Shown: positions 35,381-44,331, numbered from the stretch's first letter. The stretch: DNA of 64,000 nt from Tateyamaria sp947503385 (GCF_051195235.1 NZ_JBNFZM010000005.1:1-64000), one strand, 5' to 3'. Made by a program: numbers and translations. Notes: a model not told the origin generated them from the sequence alone.

Positions 35381-36145
35381 ATGACAGACCTGATCCAGAT
35401 CGACATGGCGGATGACATTGCCACGCTGACCTTCAACCGCCCCGACAAGCGCAACGCAATCAACGACGCGCTGATCGATGCGCTGGATGCGTTCTTTGCC
35501 CGCCCGCCCGATGGTGTGAACGCGGTGATCCTGTGCGGCGCGGGGGATCATTTCTGCGCCGGGCTGGATCTGGCGGAACACGAGCACCGCGACCCGATCG
35601 ACGGTGTGCATCATTCCCGCAACTGGCACCGTGTCACCGAATTGATCGAGTTTGGCGGTCTGCCGGTCGTGTCCGTGCTGCATGGCGCGGTGATTGGCGG
35701 CGGCCTCGAGATTGCGACGTCGACCCATGTGCGCATTGCGGAGCCGTCCGTGCGGTTTCAACTGCCCGAAGGGCGGCGCGGCATCTTTGTGGGTGGCGGG
35801 GCCACGGTGCGCGTGGGCCGCATCCTCGGCCCCGACCGGATGCGCGAAATGATGCTCACAGGGCGCAGCTATGGCGCGGACGAGGGGTTGGCGCTGGGGC
35901 TTGGGCATTACAGCGTGGGCGCGGGCGAGGGTCTTGCGCTCGCGCAGGACATTGCACGCAAGATTGCGGACAACGCACCCTTTTCCAACTACCTGATGAT
36001 CAACGCCCTGCCCCGCGTGTCGGACATGTCGCGCGGTGACGGGCTGTTCACCGAAAGCCTTGCTGCTGCCATGTCGCAGACCTCGGACGGGGCCAAGGAA
36101 GGTATGCGCGCCTTCCTCGAAAAACGCGCCCCCAAATTCCGTTAG
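35381..36145 (+). CDS. Enoyl-CoA hydratase/crotonase family protein
   Basis: A 254-residue crotonase. DIATLTFNRPDKRNAIN is the N-terminal signature, ILCGAGDHFCAGLDLAEH the first oxyanion region and VLHGAVIGGGLEIATSTHVRIAE the second; the Glu at the usual catalytic position lies in FQLPEGRRG. GGG appears before AAAATGC and the ATG. It is divergent from the amidohydrolase-pobA-pca operon (104 bp) and overlaps the convergent SDR stop. It may hydrate a hydroxycinnamoyl-CoA, as CouM does. Feruloyl-CoA hydratase-lyase active-site sequences are not seen, which argues for the beta-oxidative rather than retro-aldol route. Confidence 0.8.
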   Translation: MTDLIQIDMADDIATLTFNRPDKRNAINDALIDALDAFFARPPDGVNAVILCGAGDHFCAGLDLAEHEHRDPIDGVHHSRNWHRVTELIEFGGLPVVSVLHGAVIGGGLEIATSTHVRIAEPSVRFQLPEGRRGIFVGGGATVRVGRILGPDRMREMMLTGRSYGADEGLALGLGHYSVGAGEGLALAQDIARKIADNAPFSNYLMINALPRVSDMSRGDGLFTESLAAAMSQTSDGAKEGMRAFLEKRAPKFR

Positions 36146-36909
36146 CGCGGTGCCATTCGGATTGCACCATCGAGCCGTATAACCTCGCCGTTCAGCATCG
36201 GGTTCTGTGTGATGTGCAACGCCATTTCCGCAAACTCAGCCGGATCGCCCAACCGCGACGGGAACGGCACCTGCGCGCCCAGCGATGCCTGCACGTCCTC
36301 GGGCAACCCTTCGAGCATGGGCGTCAGGAACAGGCCCGGCGCGATGGCGCAGACGCGCACACCCTTGTCCGCCAGATCGCGCGCCATGGGCAGGGTCATG
36401 CCCGCCACGCCCGCCTTGGAGGCGGCATAGGCCAACTGCCCCACCTGCCCGTCAAAGGCCGCAACCGACGCCGTGTTGACGATCACGCCGCGCGCACCGT
36501 CGGGGGCGATGGGATCGGCACCGACCATCTGTGCCGCGACCTGTGAGGCCACGTTGAACGTACCAATCAGATTCACGGCAATGGTCTTGTTAAACAGCGC
36601 AGGTTCGTGCGGCTCGCCCCGCGACACGGTCTTTGCAGCGCCTGCGATACCCGCGCAATTGACCAGAACGCGCGGCGCGCCATGGGCCGCGACCGCAGCC
36701 GCAATTCCGTCCGACACGGAAGCGTCATTGGTCACGTCCACCTGCGCATAGGTCCCGCCGATGGACGCCGCGTGCGCCGCCCCCAGGTCAGCGTTCAGAT
36801 CAAACAGCGTGACCTTCATGCCCGCGCACGCCAGCCGTGTCGCCGTCGCAGCCCCCAGCCCCGACGCTCCGCCTGTTACAATCGCCCCTTGCCCGGACCA
36901 GTCCAGCAT
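36142..36909 (-). CDS. SDR oxidoreductase, 3-hydroxyacyl-CoA dehydrogenase type II-like
   Basis: A 255-residue short-chain dehydrogenase. GAIVTGGASGLGAATATRLA is the NAD-binding glycine motif, VLVNCAGIAG the N-A-G site, and the catalytic Ser/Tyr/Lys are in VNTASVAAFDGQVGQLAYAASKAGV (shown as landmark). The long loop with GEPHEPALFNKTIAVNLIGTFNV is characteristic of HSD10-like 3-hydroxyacyl-CoA dehydrogenases. It could oxidise the 3-hydroxyacyl-CoA formed by the adjoining crotonase. It lies 59 bp downstream of the LacI gene on the same strand. Confidence 0.82.
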   Translation of the reverse strand: MLDWSGQGAIVTGGASGLGAATATRLACAGMKVTLFDLNADLGAAHAASIGGTYAQVDVTNDASVSDGIAAAVAAHGAPRVLVNCAGIAGAAKTVSRGEPHEPALFNKTIAVNLIGTFNVASQVAAQMVGADPIAPDGARGVIVNTASVAAFDGQVGQLAYAASKAGVAGMTLPMARDLADKGVRVCAIAPGLFLTPMLEGLPEDVQASLGAQVPFPSRLGDPAEFAEMALHITQNPMLNGEVIRLDGAIRMAPR

Positions 36910-36968
36910 ATGCCTCTCCTTTTGTGGTTCGGTGTGACTGTGCCGCCTCGTTGCGGCAGGTGCAACGC

Positions 36969-37982
36969 TCAGGCGCTGCTGCGGACCACCAGTTTGCCCG
37001 ACAGTTTCGAGAATTGCGCGGTGTTTGCCGCGCCCTTGAGGACTTCGACAACCGCATCGGCCAGAACCGCGTTGGGCTGCTGATAGGTCGTCAGATCGTA
37101 ATTCCGGTTGCCCGCGTAAGGCACGTCGTCAAAGCCGGTGACAGCGATATCGTCCGGCACACGCAGGCCAAACCCGTACCGCAGCGCATCCATCGCCCCC
37201 ATGGCAATCGCATCGGTCTCGCAGACCACAACATCCGGATAGGCGGCCCGCTCCAGCGCATCGAAATGCGCGGTCACGACACCATTGGCGTGATCGGGAT
37301 CGTAAGATCCCGCCACGATCACCTCCGGCGTGGTTCCCGTCGCCTCGGCCCATCGTTGCAGAAAGACGTCCTTGCGCAGGATATGGGCCGACTTGGTCGG
37401 CGGACCGGCCACGAACAGCGGTTTGCGGTAGCCGCGCGACAGAACGTATTCGGCCACTTCGGTCATGGCGTCCGTGTCATCGCAACAAATTGACACGGTC
37501 TTGGGGTTCAGCGACACCCGGCCATAGACGATGAGACGGCGCAGGCGTTGCGCGCCCAAAGCGGCGGCCAGTTCTTCGTCGTTGAACCGTCCCCCGATCA
37601 GGATGGCCGCGTCCACACGGTGCTGGCTGGCGTGCAGCAACCCGGCGGACGCATCAACCTCGTCCAGCGTATGAACCAAAAGCGTGTGCCAGCCCGCGCG
37701 GCGCAAGGTCTTGGTCAAAAGCGCAATATTGGTCGTCTGTTGCGGGTTGGCAAAGTCATCCACGAGGATCGCCACAAGGCCACTGCGATCCGACGCAAGG
37801 CTAACCGCAAGCAAGTCCGGCACATATCCCAGCGTTTCCGCCGCAGCCATAACCTTGCCCCGGCTCTTGGCCGAAATCGACGCGTCTTTCTTGAACGCGC
37901 GGTGCACGGTCCAGCGCGACACGCCCGCCAACTGCGCGACATCGTCCGCAGTGATCGTCTCGTAGGCTTTGTCCGATGCCAT
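36969..37982 (-). CDS. LacI family transcriptional regulator of the inositol operon
   Basis: A 337-residue repressor from ATG 37982, with GGGGGAG upstream. The helix-turn-helix is TADDVAQLAGVSRWTVHRAFK with the hinge helix (YVPDLLAVSLAS), followed by a sugar-binding-protein fold (GLVAILVDDFANPQQ, DIAVTGFDDVPYAGN). It is divergent from iolG, and two copies of a palindrome lie between them, so it most likely represses the inositol genes and itself. The inducer is probably an inositol-derived compound (inference). Confidence 0.9.
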   Translation of the reverse strand: MASDKAYETITADDVAQLAGVSRWTVHRAFKKDASISAKSRGKVMAAAETLGYVPDLLAVSLASDRSGLVAILVDDFANPQQTTNIALLTKTLRRAGWHTLLVHTLDEVDASAGLLHASQHRVDAAILIGGRFNDEELAAALGAQRLRRLIVYGRVSLNPKTVSICCDDTDAMTEVAEYVLSRGYRKPLFVAGPPTKSAHILRKDVFLQRWAEATGTTPEVIVAGSYDPDHANGVVTAHFDALERAAYPDVVVCETDAIAMGAMDALRYGFGLRVPDDIAVTGFDDVPYAGNRNYDLTTYQQPNAVLADAVVEVLKGAANTAQFSKLSGKLVVRSSA

Positions 37983-38038
37983 GCTGTGAACTCCCCCGCA
38001 GATGACCATACGCCGCGTCCCGCCCCCCTGCCACTAAT

Positions 38039-38056
38039 TTTGCACGCGGGTGCAAA
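38039..38056. promoter_or_regulatory. LacI operator, copy 1
   Basis: TTTGCACGCGGGTGCAAA, with perfect 7-bp arms (TTTGCAC/GTGCAAA) around GCGG, the even-spaced palindrome type bound by LacI-family repressors. It lies between the divergent LacI gene and iolG, about 57 bp from the LacI ATG. Confidence 0.8.
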
Positions 38057-38062
38057 TTTTTC

Positions 38063-38078
38063 TTGCACGCGGGTGCAA
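38063..38078. promoter_or_regulatory. LacI operator, copy 2
   Basis: TTGCACGCGGGTGCAA, with 6-bp perfect arms and the same GCGG centre as copy 1. The two centres are 23 bp apart, slightly over two helical turns, and this copy ends 42 bp upstream of the iolG start, where it would overlap or follow the promoter. Confidence 0.8.
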
Positions 38079-38120
38079 AAGCGCCTCTGTTAGCGGTCAC
38101 GAGGTGGGGGAGGAATCACT

Positions 38121-39119
38121 TTGTTGAACGTTGGGTTGCTTGGCGCAGGCCGCATCGGTGCTGTTCATGCCCGCGCGATCACTGCGCATCGGGGCAGCAC
38201 CTTGGCCGCGATTTCGGACGTCGTCGCAGACAACGCGGCCCGTTTGGCCGAGACATATGGCACCGACGCGCGCACCAGCGATGAAATCATCGCAGACCCT
38301 GCCATTGACGCCGTTCTGATCGCAACATCCACCGACACGCATTGCGATTTCATCGAAGCCGCGACAGCCGCTGGCAAGGCGGTGCTGTGTGAAAAGCCCG
38401 TTGATCTGAGCCTGTCGCGCGCCCGCGCATGTCAGGACGCGGTCGCGGCAACCGGTCAGCCCGTGATGATCGGGTTCAATCGCCGGTTCGACCCCAGTTT
38501 CGGTGCGTTCAAATCGGCGCTGAAGGCGGGCGAGATCGGCAAGCCCGAGCTTTTGTCGATCACGTCCTTTGACCCTGCCCCGCCGCCGGTCAGCTATGTC
38601 AAAGTGTCCGGCGGGTTGTTTCGCGACATGATGATCCACGATTTTGACATGGCCAATTTCATCATGAGCGACGCTCCTGAAACGGTCATGGCCGTGGGCA
38701 GCGCCATCGTCGATCCCGAGATCGGCGCCGCAGGCGATGTCGACACCGCCGCCGTCACGCTGACGTATGCGGATGGCCGGATTGCGGTCATCAAAAACTC
38801 GCGCCGGGCGGCCTATGGCTATGATCAGCGCATTGAACTTCTGGGCTCTGACGGAATGCTTCAGGCCCAGAACATGTTGGAAAATCTGGTGGTCAAATCC
38901 ACGGCACAGGGCGTGACCGGGGCCAAACCCACCTACTTTTTCCTTGAACGCTACATGCCCGCATACGAAGCCGAATGGTCGGCCTTTGTCGAGGCCGTCG
39001 AAACCGGGACGCCGATGCCCGTCTCTCTCCATGACGGCGTGCAAGCGCTTGTCATGGCCGAGGCCGCGACACGGTCCGTCAAGGATAAAAAGCCCGTAAA
39101 ACTTGTTGATGTTGCGTGA
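38121..39119 (+). CDS. iolG: Inositol 2-dehydrogenase, Gfo/Idh/MocA family
   Basis: A 332-residue NAD-dependent oxidoreductase. It begins with TTG (38121, or the next TTG codon) placed 8 nt after GGGGGAGGA; there is no ATG alternative near the motif NVGLLGAGRIGAVHARAI, the NAD-binding site. CEKPVDLS holds the conserved Lys of the family and HDFDMANFIM the catalytic-region His/Asp. As the first gene of the operon with iolD, iolE and iolB, it should oxidise myo-inositol to scyllo-inosose. Confidence 0.9.
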   Translation: MLNVGLLGAGRIGAVHARAITAHRGSTLAAISDVVADNAARLAETYGTDARTSDEIIADPAIDAVLIATSTDTHCDFIEAATAAGKAVLCEKPVDLSLSRARACQDAVAATGQPVMIGFNRRFDPSFGAFKSALKAGEIGKPELLSITSFDPAPPPVSYVKVSGGLFRDMMIHDFDMANFIMSDAPETVMAVGSAIVDPEIGAAGDVDTAAVTLTYADGRIAVIKNSRRAAYGYDQRIELLGSDGMLQAQNMLENLVVKSTAQGVTGAKPTYFFLERYMPAYEAEWSAFVEAVETGTPMPVSLHDGVQALVMAEAATRSVKDKKPVKLVDVA

Positions 39120-39154
39120 AAATGGCTGTGAGATGCGCGCAACCAAAGAACATG

Positions 39155-39220
39155 TCCGGAGGCAAATCCGGAACATAAGGAATTCGGCAAAAGCCGGATA
39201 AAGGGGGCCAACCCGGCCCC
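39155..39220 (+). promoter_or_regulatory. Three tandem hairpins between iolG and the binding-protein gene
   Basis: Three short stem-loops follow one another: TCCGGA-ggcaaa-TCCGGA (39155-39172), ATTCGGC-aaaa-GCCGGAT (39182-39199, one G-T pair) and GGGGCC-aaccc-GGCCCC (39204-39220). They lie 36 nt upstream of the binding-protein ATG. They may protect or process the mRNA so that the binding protein is made in excess, or act as a weak attenuator. Confidence 0.5.
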
Positions 39221-39255
39221 GTAACAAAATTGAATGTTCATAGGGAGGAACATCG

Positions 39256-40182
39256 ATGAAAAAGACGGTTTTCGCAGCGCTTGCAGCTGCAACCGCACTG
39301 GCCGCACCCGCTTATGCCGACGGTCATGGTGAACGCTATGTCATGATCACGCACACACAAGGCACAGACCCGTTCTGGCCCGTCGTGGAAAAAGGTGGCC
39401 GTGACGCCGCAGCCGCCGTTGGCGCGACACTCGAATACAACTTCGACGTCTCCGGTGACATGGCCGCGATGGCCGCACTGATCGAAGCTGCCGCAGCCTC
39501 CGACCCCGATGGGATCATCGTGTCGCTGCCCGACGCCGACGCGCTTGGCCCGGCCATCAAATCCGCCGTGGCGGATGGCATCCCGGTTGTGACCATGAAC
39601 TCCGGTCTGGAATCCTCCGCTGAACTGGGCGCGCTGATGCACGTCGGTCAGCCCGAGCGTGACGCGGGCTTTGCCGCTGGCACACGCGCGATGGCCGAAG
39701 GCGTGACCAAAGGTCTCTGCCTGAACCAAGAGGCGTTCAACACAGCCCTCGTGGACCGCTGCACCGGTTACTTTGACGCCATGGGCGCCGATCTGAACCA
39801 GATCGACGTGTCGAATGACCCCGCACAGATCGAAACACGGACAGCCGCCGCTCTGGAAGCTGACGAATCGATCGACGGTGTTTTGGCGGTTGGCCCGCAC
39901 GTCTGCGAAGCCGCAACCAAGGCGATCGAAGCCGTCGGTGCCGATGTGCACCTGGCCTGTTTTGACCTGTCGCCCGGTGTGATGGACATGATCGAAGACG
40001 GTCGCGCCTCCTTCACCATCGACCAGCAACAGCGTCTGCAGGGCTACATGCCCGTGATCGTGCTGCACCTGTACAACAACCACGCAGGTCTGCTGCCCGG
40101 CAACAACATCGCATCCGGCCCCGGTTTCGTCGACAAGTCGAACGCCGCAGCCGTCAAGGAACTGGCAGGCATCGACCGGTAA
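39256..40182 (+). CDS. Sugar ABC transporter substrate-binding protein (inositol-type)
   Basis: A 308-residue periplasmic protein with a signal peptide (KKTVFAALAAATALAAPAYA, cleavage after AYA). It is the type I periplasmic-binding fold of ribose/inositol systems: VMITHTQGTDPFWPVVEKGG at the start, DPDGIIVSLPDADAL, and DQQQRLQGYMPVIVLHLY. Strong AGGGAGG lies upstream of the ATG. With the permease and ATPase it would import an inositol. Hairpins on both sides suggest differential expression. Confidence 0.9.
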   Translation: MKKTVFAALAAATALAAPAYADGHGERYVMITHTQGTDPFWPVVEKGGRDAAAAVGATLEYNFDVSGDMAAMAALIEAAAASDPDGIIVSLPDADALGPAIKSAVADGIPVVTMNSGLESSAELGALMHVGQPERDAGFAAGTRAMAEGVTKGLCLNQEAFNTALVDRCTGYFDAMGADLNQIDVSNDPAQIETRTAAALEADESIDGVLAVGPHVCEAATKAIEAVGADVHLACFDLSPGVMDMIEDGRASFTIDQQQRLQGYMPVIVLHLYNNHAGLLPGNNIASGPGFVDKSNAAAVKELAGIDR

Positions 40183-40206
40183 TCGGTCTGATCTGACACT
40201 TTCATT

Positions 40207-40233
40207 CACAGGCGGGCCCCGCGCCCGCCTGTG
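40207..40233 (+). terminator. Intra-operon hairpin after the binding-protein gene
   Basis: CACAGGCGGGC-cccgc-GCCCGCCTGTG, a perfect 11-bp stem 24 bp after the stop and 42 bp before the permease. No T-run follows. Such hairpins let binding-protein mRNA outlast the rest of an ABC operon. Confidence 0.6.
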
Positions 40234-40274
40234 AGCTTAGCCAGCACATTCAAGACATCTATTGGGGGGGAATT

Positions 40275-41441
40275 ATGGCCGATCTCAGCGAAGCTGACAG
40301 ACTGGCGCAGGAAACGTGGCTGCAACGGACGATCCGCCGTCCCGAGATCGGATCGTTCATCGTGATGATCGTGATCGTTGTGGTGCTCACGTGGGCGTCG
40401 AACGGCAAGGCGTTCAACGCGCTCGGTCTCAAGAACAACATTCAGATTATCGCGCAATATGGCATCATCGCCATTGGCGCTGCCCTGCTGATGATCGCGG
40501 GCGAATTTGACCTGTCTATCGGGTCCATGATCGGTTTTGCGGGCATGTCCATGGCGATCATGCTGAAATGGGGCCTGCCCTTTGGTCTGGGTGCGGCGAC
40601 GCCGCTCACCGCTCTGCTGATCACGCTGGCCATGACGCTGACGCTCGGCTGGATCATCGGCACCATTGTGGTGCGATCCGGTCTGTCATCCTTTATCGTG
40701 ACGCTCGCCTTTCTCTTCTTCATGCGTGGCGTGACCGAAGTGTCCTTCCGCCTGATCAACCAGTCCACGCAGGTGTCCGGCCTGCCCGATTTCAAGGAAG
40801 AAAGCTGGGTCGCTTGGGTCTTTGGCGGTGAAGTGTTCGGTTGGTTCTACGACGCGTGGTACTGGATCGGCGTGCAGTTCGTGAACATGGGCGTCGAGCG
40901 CGGCGACCAGTGGTTCACGCTGGGCGGCAACCTCAACCGCCGCGGCACGCAATGGGTCGAAGGGTTTGACGCACGGTTCCTGTGGTTCATCCTGATCGCA
41001 TTGGTCGCATATTACATCCTCAGCCGCACGCAGCTGGGCAACTGGATTTACGCCACCGGCGACAACAAGGATGCGGCCCGCGCCAACGGTGTGCCCACAA
41101 ACAAGGTCAAGATCGGCCTGTTCATGTTCACCGCTTTCTGCGCCACCATCTTTGCCGCCTGTCAGGTGTTCGAGAACAACACATCGGACGCGGCCAAGGG
41201 CAACCTGATGGAGCTTTTTGCCATCGCCATCGCTGTTGTCGGCGGCACGTTGATGACCGGCGGGTTCGGCACCGTGCTGGGCGTGGTGTTCGGAGCGATC
41301 ACCGTGGGTCTTGTGGCCAACGCGGTGTTCTTCATCCCTGCCATCGACGGCGCGTGGTTCCGGGTGTTCCTCGGTGCAATCCTGCTCGCTGCCGTGTTCG
41401 CCAACGAACGCATCCGCAAACGCATCACAGGGGGAATATGA
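40275..41441 (+). CDS. Sugar ABC transporter permease (inositol-type)
   Basis: A 388-residue inner-membrane protein of the ribose/inositol permease family (BPD_transp_2), starting after GGGGGGGA. Ten or so hydrophobic segments; IAIGAALLMIAGEFDLSIGSMIGF is the characteristic loop and helix. A longer than usual periplasmic insertion at about residues 165-235 (rich in Trp and acidic residues) separates the middle helices. The family EAA-like contact sequence lies in RANGVPTNKVKIGLFM. It should form the channel for the inositol transporter. Confidence 0.9.
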   Translation: MADLSEADRLAQETWLQRTIRRPEIGSFIVMIVIVVVLTWASNGKAFNALGLKNNIQIIAQYGIIAIGAALLMIAGEFDLSIGSMIGFAGMSMAIMLKWGLPFGLGAATPLTALLITLAMTLTLGWIIGTIVVRSGLSSFIVTLAFLFFMRGVTEVSFRLINQSTQVSGLPDFKEESWVAWVFGGEVFGWFYDAWYWIGVQFVNMGVERGDQWFTLGGNLNRRGTQWVEGFDARFLWFILIALVAYYILSRTQLGNWIYATGDNKDAARANGVPTNKVKIGLFMFTAFCATIFAACQVFENNTSDAAKGNLMELFAIAIAVVGGTLMTGGFGTVLGVVFGAITVGLVANAVFFIPAIDGAWFRVFLGAILLAAVFANERIRKRITGGI

Positions 41442-41540
41442 TGATCTCCTTTGACATAATGCGTTCTTCGACAGGTTTCGCGTTGGAGGCAACGCCGACA
41501 GGCCGCAAAAACCGATTCCTTATGAAAAGGAGCACATGAC

Positions 41541-42314
41541 ATGGCCGAGCCATATCTCCGCGTTGAAAAGCTGGTCAAACGCTTTGGGCCCTTCACCGCT
41601 CTGGGTGGTGTCGATCTCGAAGTGTACCCGGGCGAAGTGCACGCCCTTCTGGGCGACAACGGTGCGGGCAAATCAACCCTCATCAAGACGCTTGCAGGCG
41701 TGCACCAACCGACCGAGGGGCAGATCTATATCGAGGGCAAGCCGGTGCAATTCCGCTCGCCCCGCGATGCCTCTGCCGCCGGGATCGGGACGGTCTATCA
41801 GGACCTCGCCCTGAACCAGTTGATGAGCGTCACCCGCAACTTTTTCATGGGCCGCGAGTTGAAAAAGAGCTTTGGGATGCTGGATCTCGACAAGATGAAC
41901 CAGATCGCACATGACGAAATGCTCAAGATCGGGATCGACTTTTCCGATCCGACGCAGGCCGTGGGCACCATGTCGGGCGGTCAGCGCCAGACACTGGCCA
42001 TCGCGCGCGCCATCCACTTTGGTGCCAAGGTTCTGATCCTCGACGAACCCACCTCGGCCTTGGGTCAGAAACAGCAGATGGGTGTCCTGAAGACGATCAA
42101 ACGGGTGCGCAAGCGGGGCGACATCGCCATCATCTTCATCACCCACAACGAAATCCATTCGCGCCTTGTGGGCGACCGGTTCAGCTTCCTTGCGCTTGGC
42201 AAGGTGATCGGTGCCGGCACGTCCGAAGAGATTACAGACAAGGAAATGCGCCGCCTGATGTCAGGGGGTGCCGAAATGGGCGATCTCGAACAGGAACTGG
42301 CCGAGATCGGTTAG
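41541..42314 (+). CDS. Sugar ABC transporter ATP-binding protein (inositol-type)
   Basis: A 257-residue single ATPase domain, half the size of the two-domain ribose-type ATPases. Walker A is LLGDNGAGKSTLIK, the signature MSGGQRQTLAIARAIH and Walker B VLILDEPTSALGQ; a His in FITHNEIHSR serves as switch. AAAAGGAG precedes the ATG. It follows the permease after a 99-bp gap that holds no gene. Confidence 0.9.
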   Translation: MAEPYLRVEKLVKRFGPFTALGGVDLEVYPGEVHALLGDNGAGKSTLIKTLAGVHQPTEGQIYIEGKPVQFRSPRDASAAGIGTVYQDLALNQLMSVTRNFFMGRELKKSFGMLDLDKMNQIAHDEMLKIGIDFSDPTQAVGTMSGGQRQTLAIARAIHFGAKVLILDEPTSALGQKQQMGVLKTIKRVRKRGDIAIIFITHNEIHSRLVGDRFSFLALGKVIGAGTSEEITDKEMRRLMSGGAEMGDLEQELAEIG

Positions 42315-42323
42315 AACACCGAA

Positions 42324-42344
42324 GAGCGCCCCGACGGGGCGCTC
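42324..42344 (+). terminator. Hairpin after the transporter ATPase gene
   Basis: GAGCGCCCC-gac-GGGGCGCTC, a perfect 9-bp stem with a 3-nt loop, 9 bp after the ATPase stop. No T-run. It may partly uncouple iolDEB from the transporter genes; iolD starts 160 bp later. Confidence 0.55.
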
Positions 42345-42504
42345 GTCACCTGCCGCGGCAACCGGGTCCGACCACGTCAGGTCATCCGCACCGCACCCTG
42401 AACACACTCCGGAGGCGCGCCATGCAGACCCCTCCACTCCCCCAGCTGTCAGACCGTGCAGGACGCACGGTTGTCCCTGCTTGTCCTATGGAAAGGAAGC
42501 ACGC

Positions 42505-44331
42505 ATGAGCACCATCCGACTGACCGCGGCTCAGGCCCTTGTGCGGTATCTTGAGGCACAGATGAACGAAGACGGGGCGCGTTTCCTGGCGGGCATCTGG
42601 GCGATTTTTGGTCATGGCAACGTGGCCGGGCTGGGCGAGGCGCTGCACGGCGCAAAGGACCGGTTTCCCACGTGGCGTGGTCACAACGAACAGACTATGG
42701 CCCATGCCGCGATTGCCTATGCCAAGCAGTCGGGTCGTCGGCGGGCGATGGCCGTGACATCGTCCATCGGTCCGGGGGCCACCAACATGGTGACGGCGGC
42801 CGCCTTGGCCCATGCCAACCGGCTGCCTGTGCTGATCATTCCCGGCGACGTCTTCGCTACCCGCGGCCCCGACCCCGTGCTGCAACAGATCGAGGATTTT
42901 TCCGACGGCACGGTCAGCGCCAATGACTGTTTCCGCCCCGTATCGCGCTATTTCGACCGGATTTCCCGGCCCGAACACCTGCTGACCGCCCTGCCCCGTG
43001 CCCTGCGCACCATGACCGATCCGGCCATGTGCGGCCCCGTCACGCTGGCCTTCTGTCAGGACACGCAGGCGATGGCGTATGACTATCCGGAAAGCTTCTT
43101 TGAACCCACCGTCTGGTACCAGCGCCGCGTGCGCCCCGATGCAGGCGAGATGGACCGCGCGATGAAGGCACTGAAGAGCGCCCGCCAGCCGGTCATCATC
43201 GCCGGCGGTGGGGTGCATTATTCGGATGCCACGGATGCGCTCGCACGTTTCGCCGAAGCGCATGGTATCCCCGTCGCCGAAACCCAAGCGGGCAAATCCG
43301 CACTGCCCTGGGACCACTCGCTGAACCTCGGCCCCATTGGTGTCACGGGTGGCGCGCCCGCCAATGACCGCTGCGCCGCCGCCGACGTGATCTTGGCTGT
43401 GGGCACGCGGCTACAGGATTTCACCACCGGCTCATGGGGCCTCTTCGCCAACCCGGAGGGTCAGCTCATCGGCCTGAACGTGCAGGCCTATGACACCAAC
43501 AAGCACGGAGCTATGCCGCTTATGGCCGACGCACGTGTGGGCCTTGAGGAACTGACCGCCGCCCTTGGCGACTACACCGCGCCAGCGTTTGCGCCGTCGG
43601 TGAAATCCGACTGGTTCGACAAGGTCGACACGCTCACCAATGCCCCTGACGGCAACGAACTCCCCACCGACATGCAGGTTGTAGGTGCCGTCCAGCGCAG
43701 CGCAAAGGACAACACCGTCGCCATGTGCGCCGCAGGCACCATGCCGGGCGAACTGCACAAGCTGTGGAAGGCCGGGCGTCCCATGTCTTACCACATGGAA
43801 TACGGCTTCTCCTGCATGGGCTACGAGATCGCCGGAGCCATCGGGATCAAGATGGCCGACCCGGACCGTGACGTGATCTGCTTTACCGGCGACGGCACCT
43901 ATATGATGGCGAACTCGGAAATGGCGACCGCCGCCATGATGGGCATCGATTTCACGGTCGTGATCACAGACAACCGCGGCTTTGGCTGCATCAACCGGCT
44001 GCAAATGGGCACCGGCGGTGAGCAGTTCAACAACCTGCTGGACCACGCCGTGCACGAGAACCCAAGCCATATCGACTTTGCCAAGCACGCAGAGGCCATG
44101 GGGGCCACGTCGCTCAAGGTCTCCAGCATCGCGGAACTGGAAGACGCGCTGACCAAGCGTCACGCGGTCAAAGGCCCCTATGTCGTTGTCATCGACACCG
44201 ACCCCTACCCTTCTACAGAACATGGTGGCACATGGTGGGAGGTCGCCGTGCCCGAAGTCAGCGTGCGGCCACAAGTTCAGGAAAAACGCGCCGCCTACGA
44301 GGCCGCGATCAAGGAAAGAAACAGCCAATGA
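42505..44331 (+). CDS. iolD: 3D-(3,5/4)-trihydroxycyclohexane-1,2-dione acylhydrolase
   Basis: A 608-residue thiamine-diphosphate enzyme that opens the inositol-derived ring to 5-deoxyglucuronate. The ATG at 42505 follows AAAGGAAG. GHGNVAGLGEAL and WRGHNEQTMAHAAIAYAKQ are IolD features, with the Glu of HNEQ activating the cofactor. The ThDP motif GDGTYMMANSEMATAAMMG with a following N is in the C-terminal domain (FTGDGTYMM). IolE product is its substrate; the iolE start overlaps its stop. Confidence 0.93.
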   Translation: MSTIRLTAAQALVRYLEAQMNEDGARFLAGIWAIFGHGNVAGLGEALHGAKDRFPTWRGHNEQTMAHAAIAYAKQSGRRRAMAVTSSIGPGATNMVTAAALAHANRLPVLIIPGDVFATRGPDPVLQQIEDFSDGTVSANDCFRPVSRYFDRISRPEHLLTALPRALRTMTDPAMCGPVTLAFCQDTQAMAYDYPESFFEPTVWYQRRVRPDAGEMDRAMKALKSARQPVIIAGGGVHYSDATDALARFAEAHGIPVAETQAGKSALPWDHSLNLGPIGVTGGAPANDRCAAADVILAVGTRLQDFTTGSWGLFANPEGQLIGLNVQAYDTNKHGAMPLMADARVGLEELTAALGDYTAPAFAPSVKSDWFDKVDTLTNAPDGNELPTDMQVVGAVQRSAKDNTVAMCAAGTMPGELHKLWKAGRPMSYHMEYGFSCMGYEIAGAIGIKMADPDRDVICFTGDGTYMMANSEMATAAMMGIDFTVVITDNRGFGCINRLQMGTGGEQFNNLLDHAVHENPSHIDFAKHAEAMGATSLKVSSIAELEDALTKRHAVKGPYVVVIDTDPYPSTEHGGTWWEVAVPEVSVRPQVQEKRAAYEAAIKERNSQ

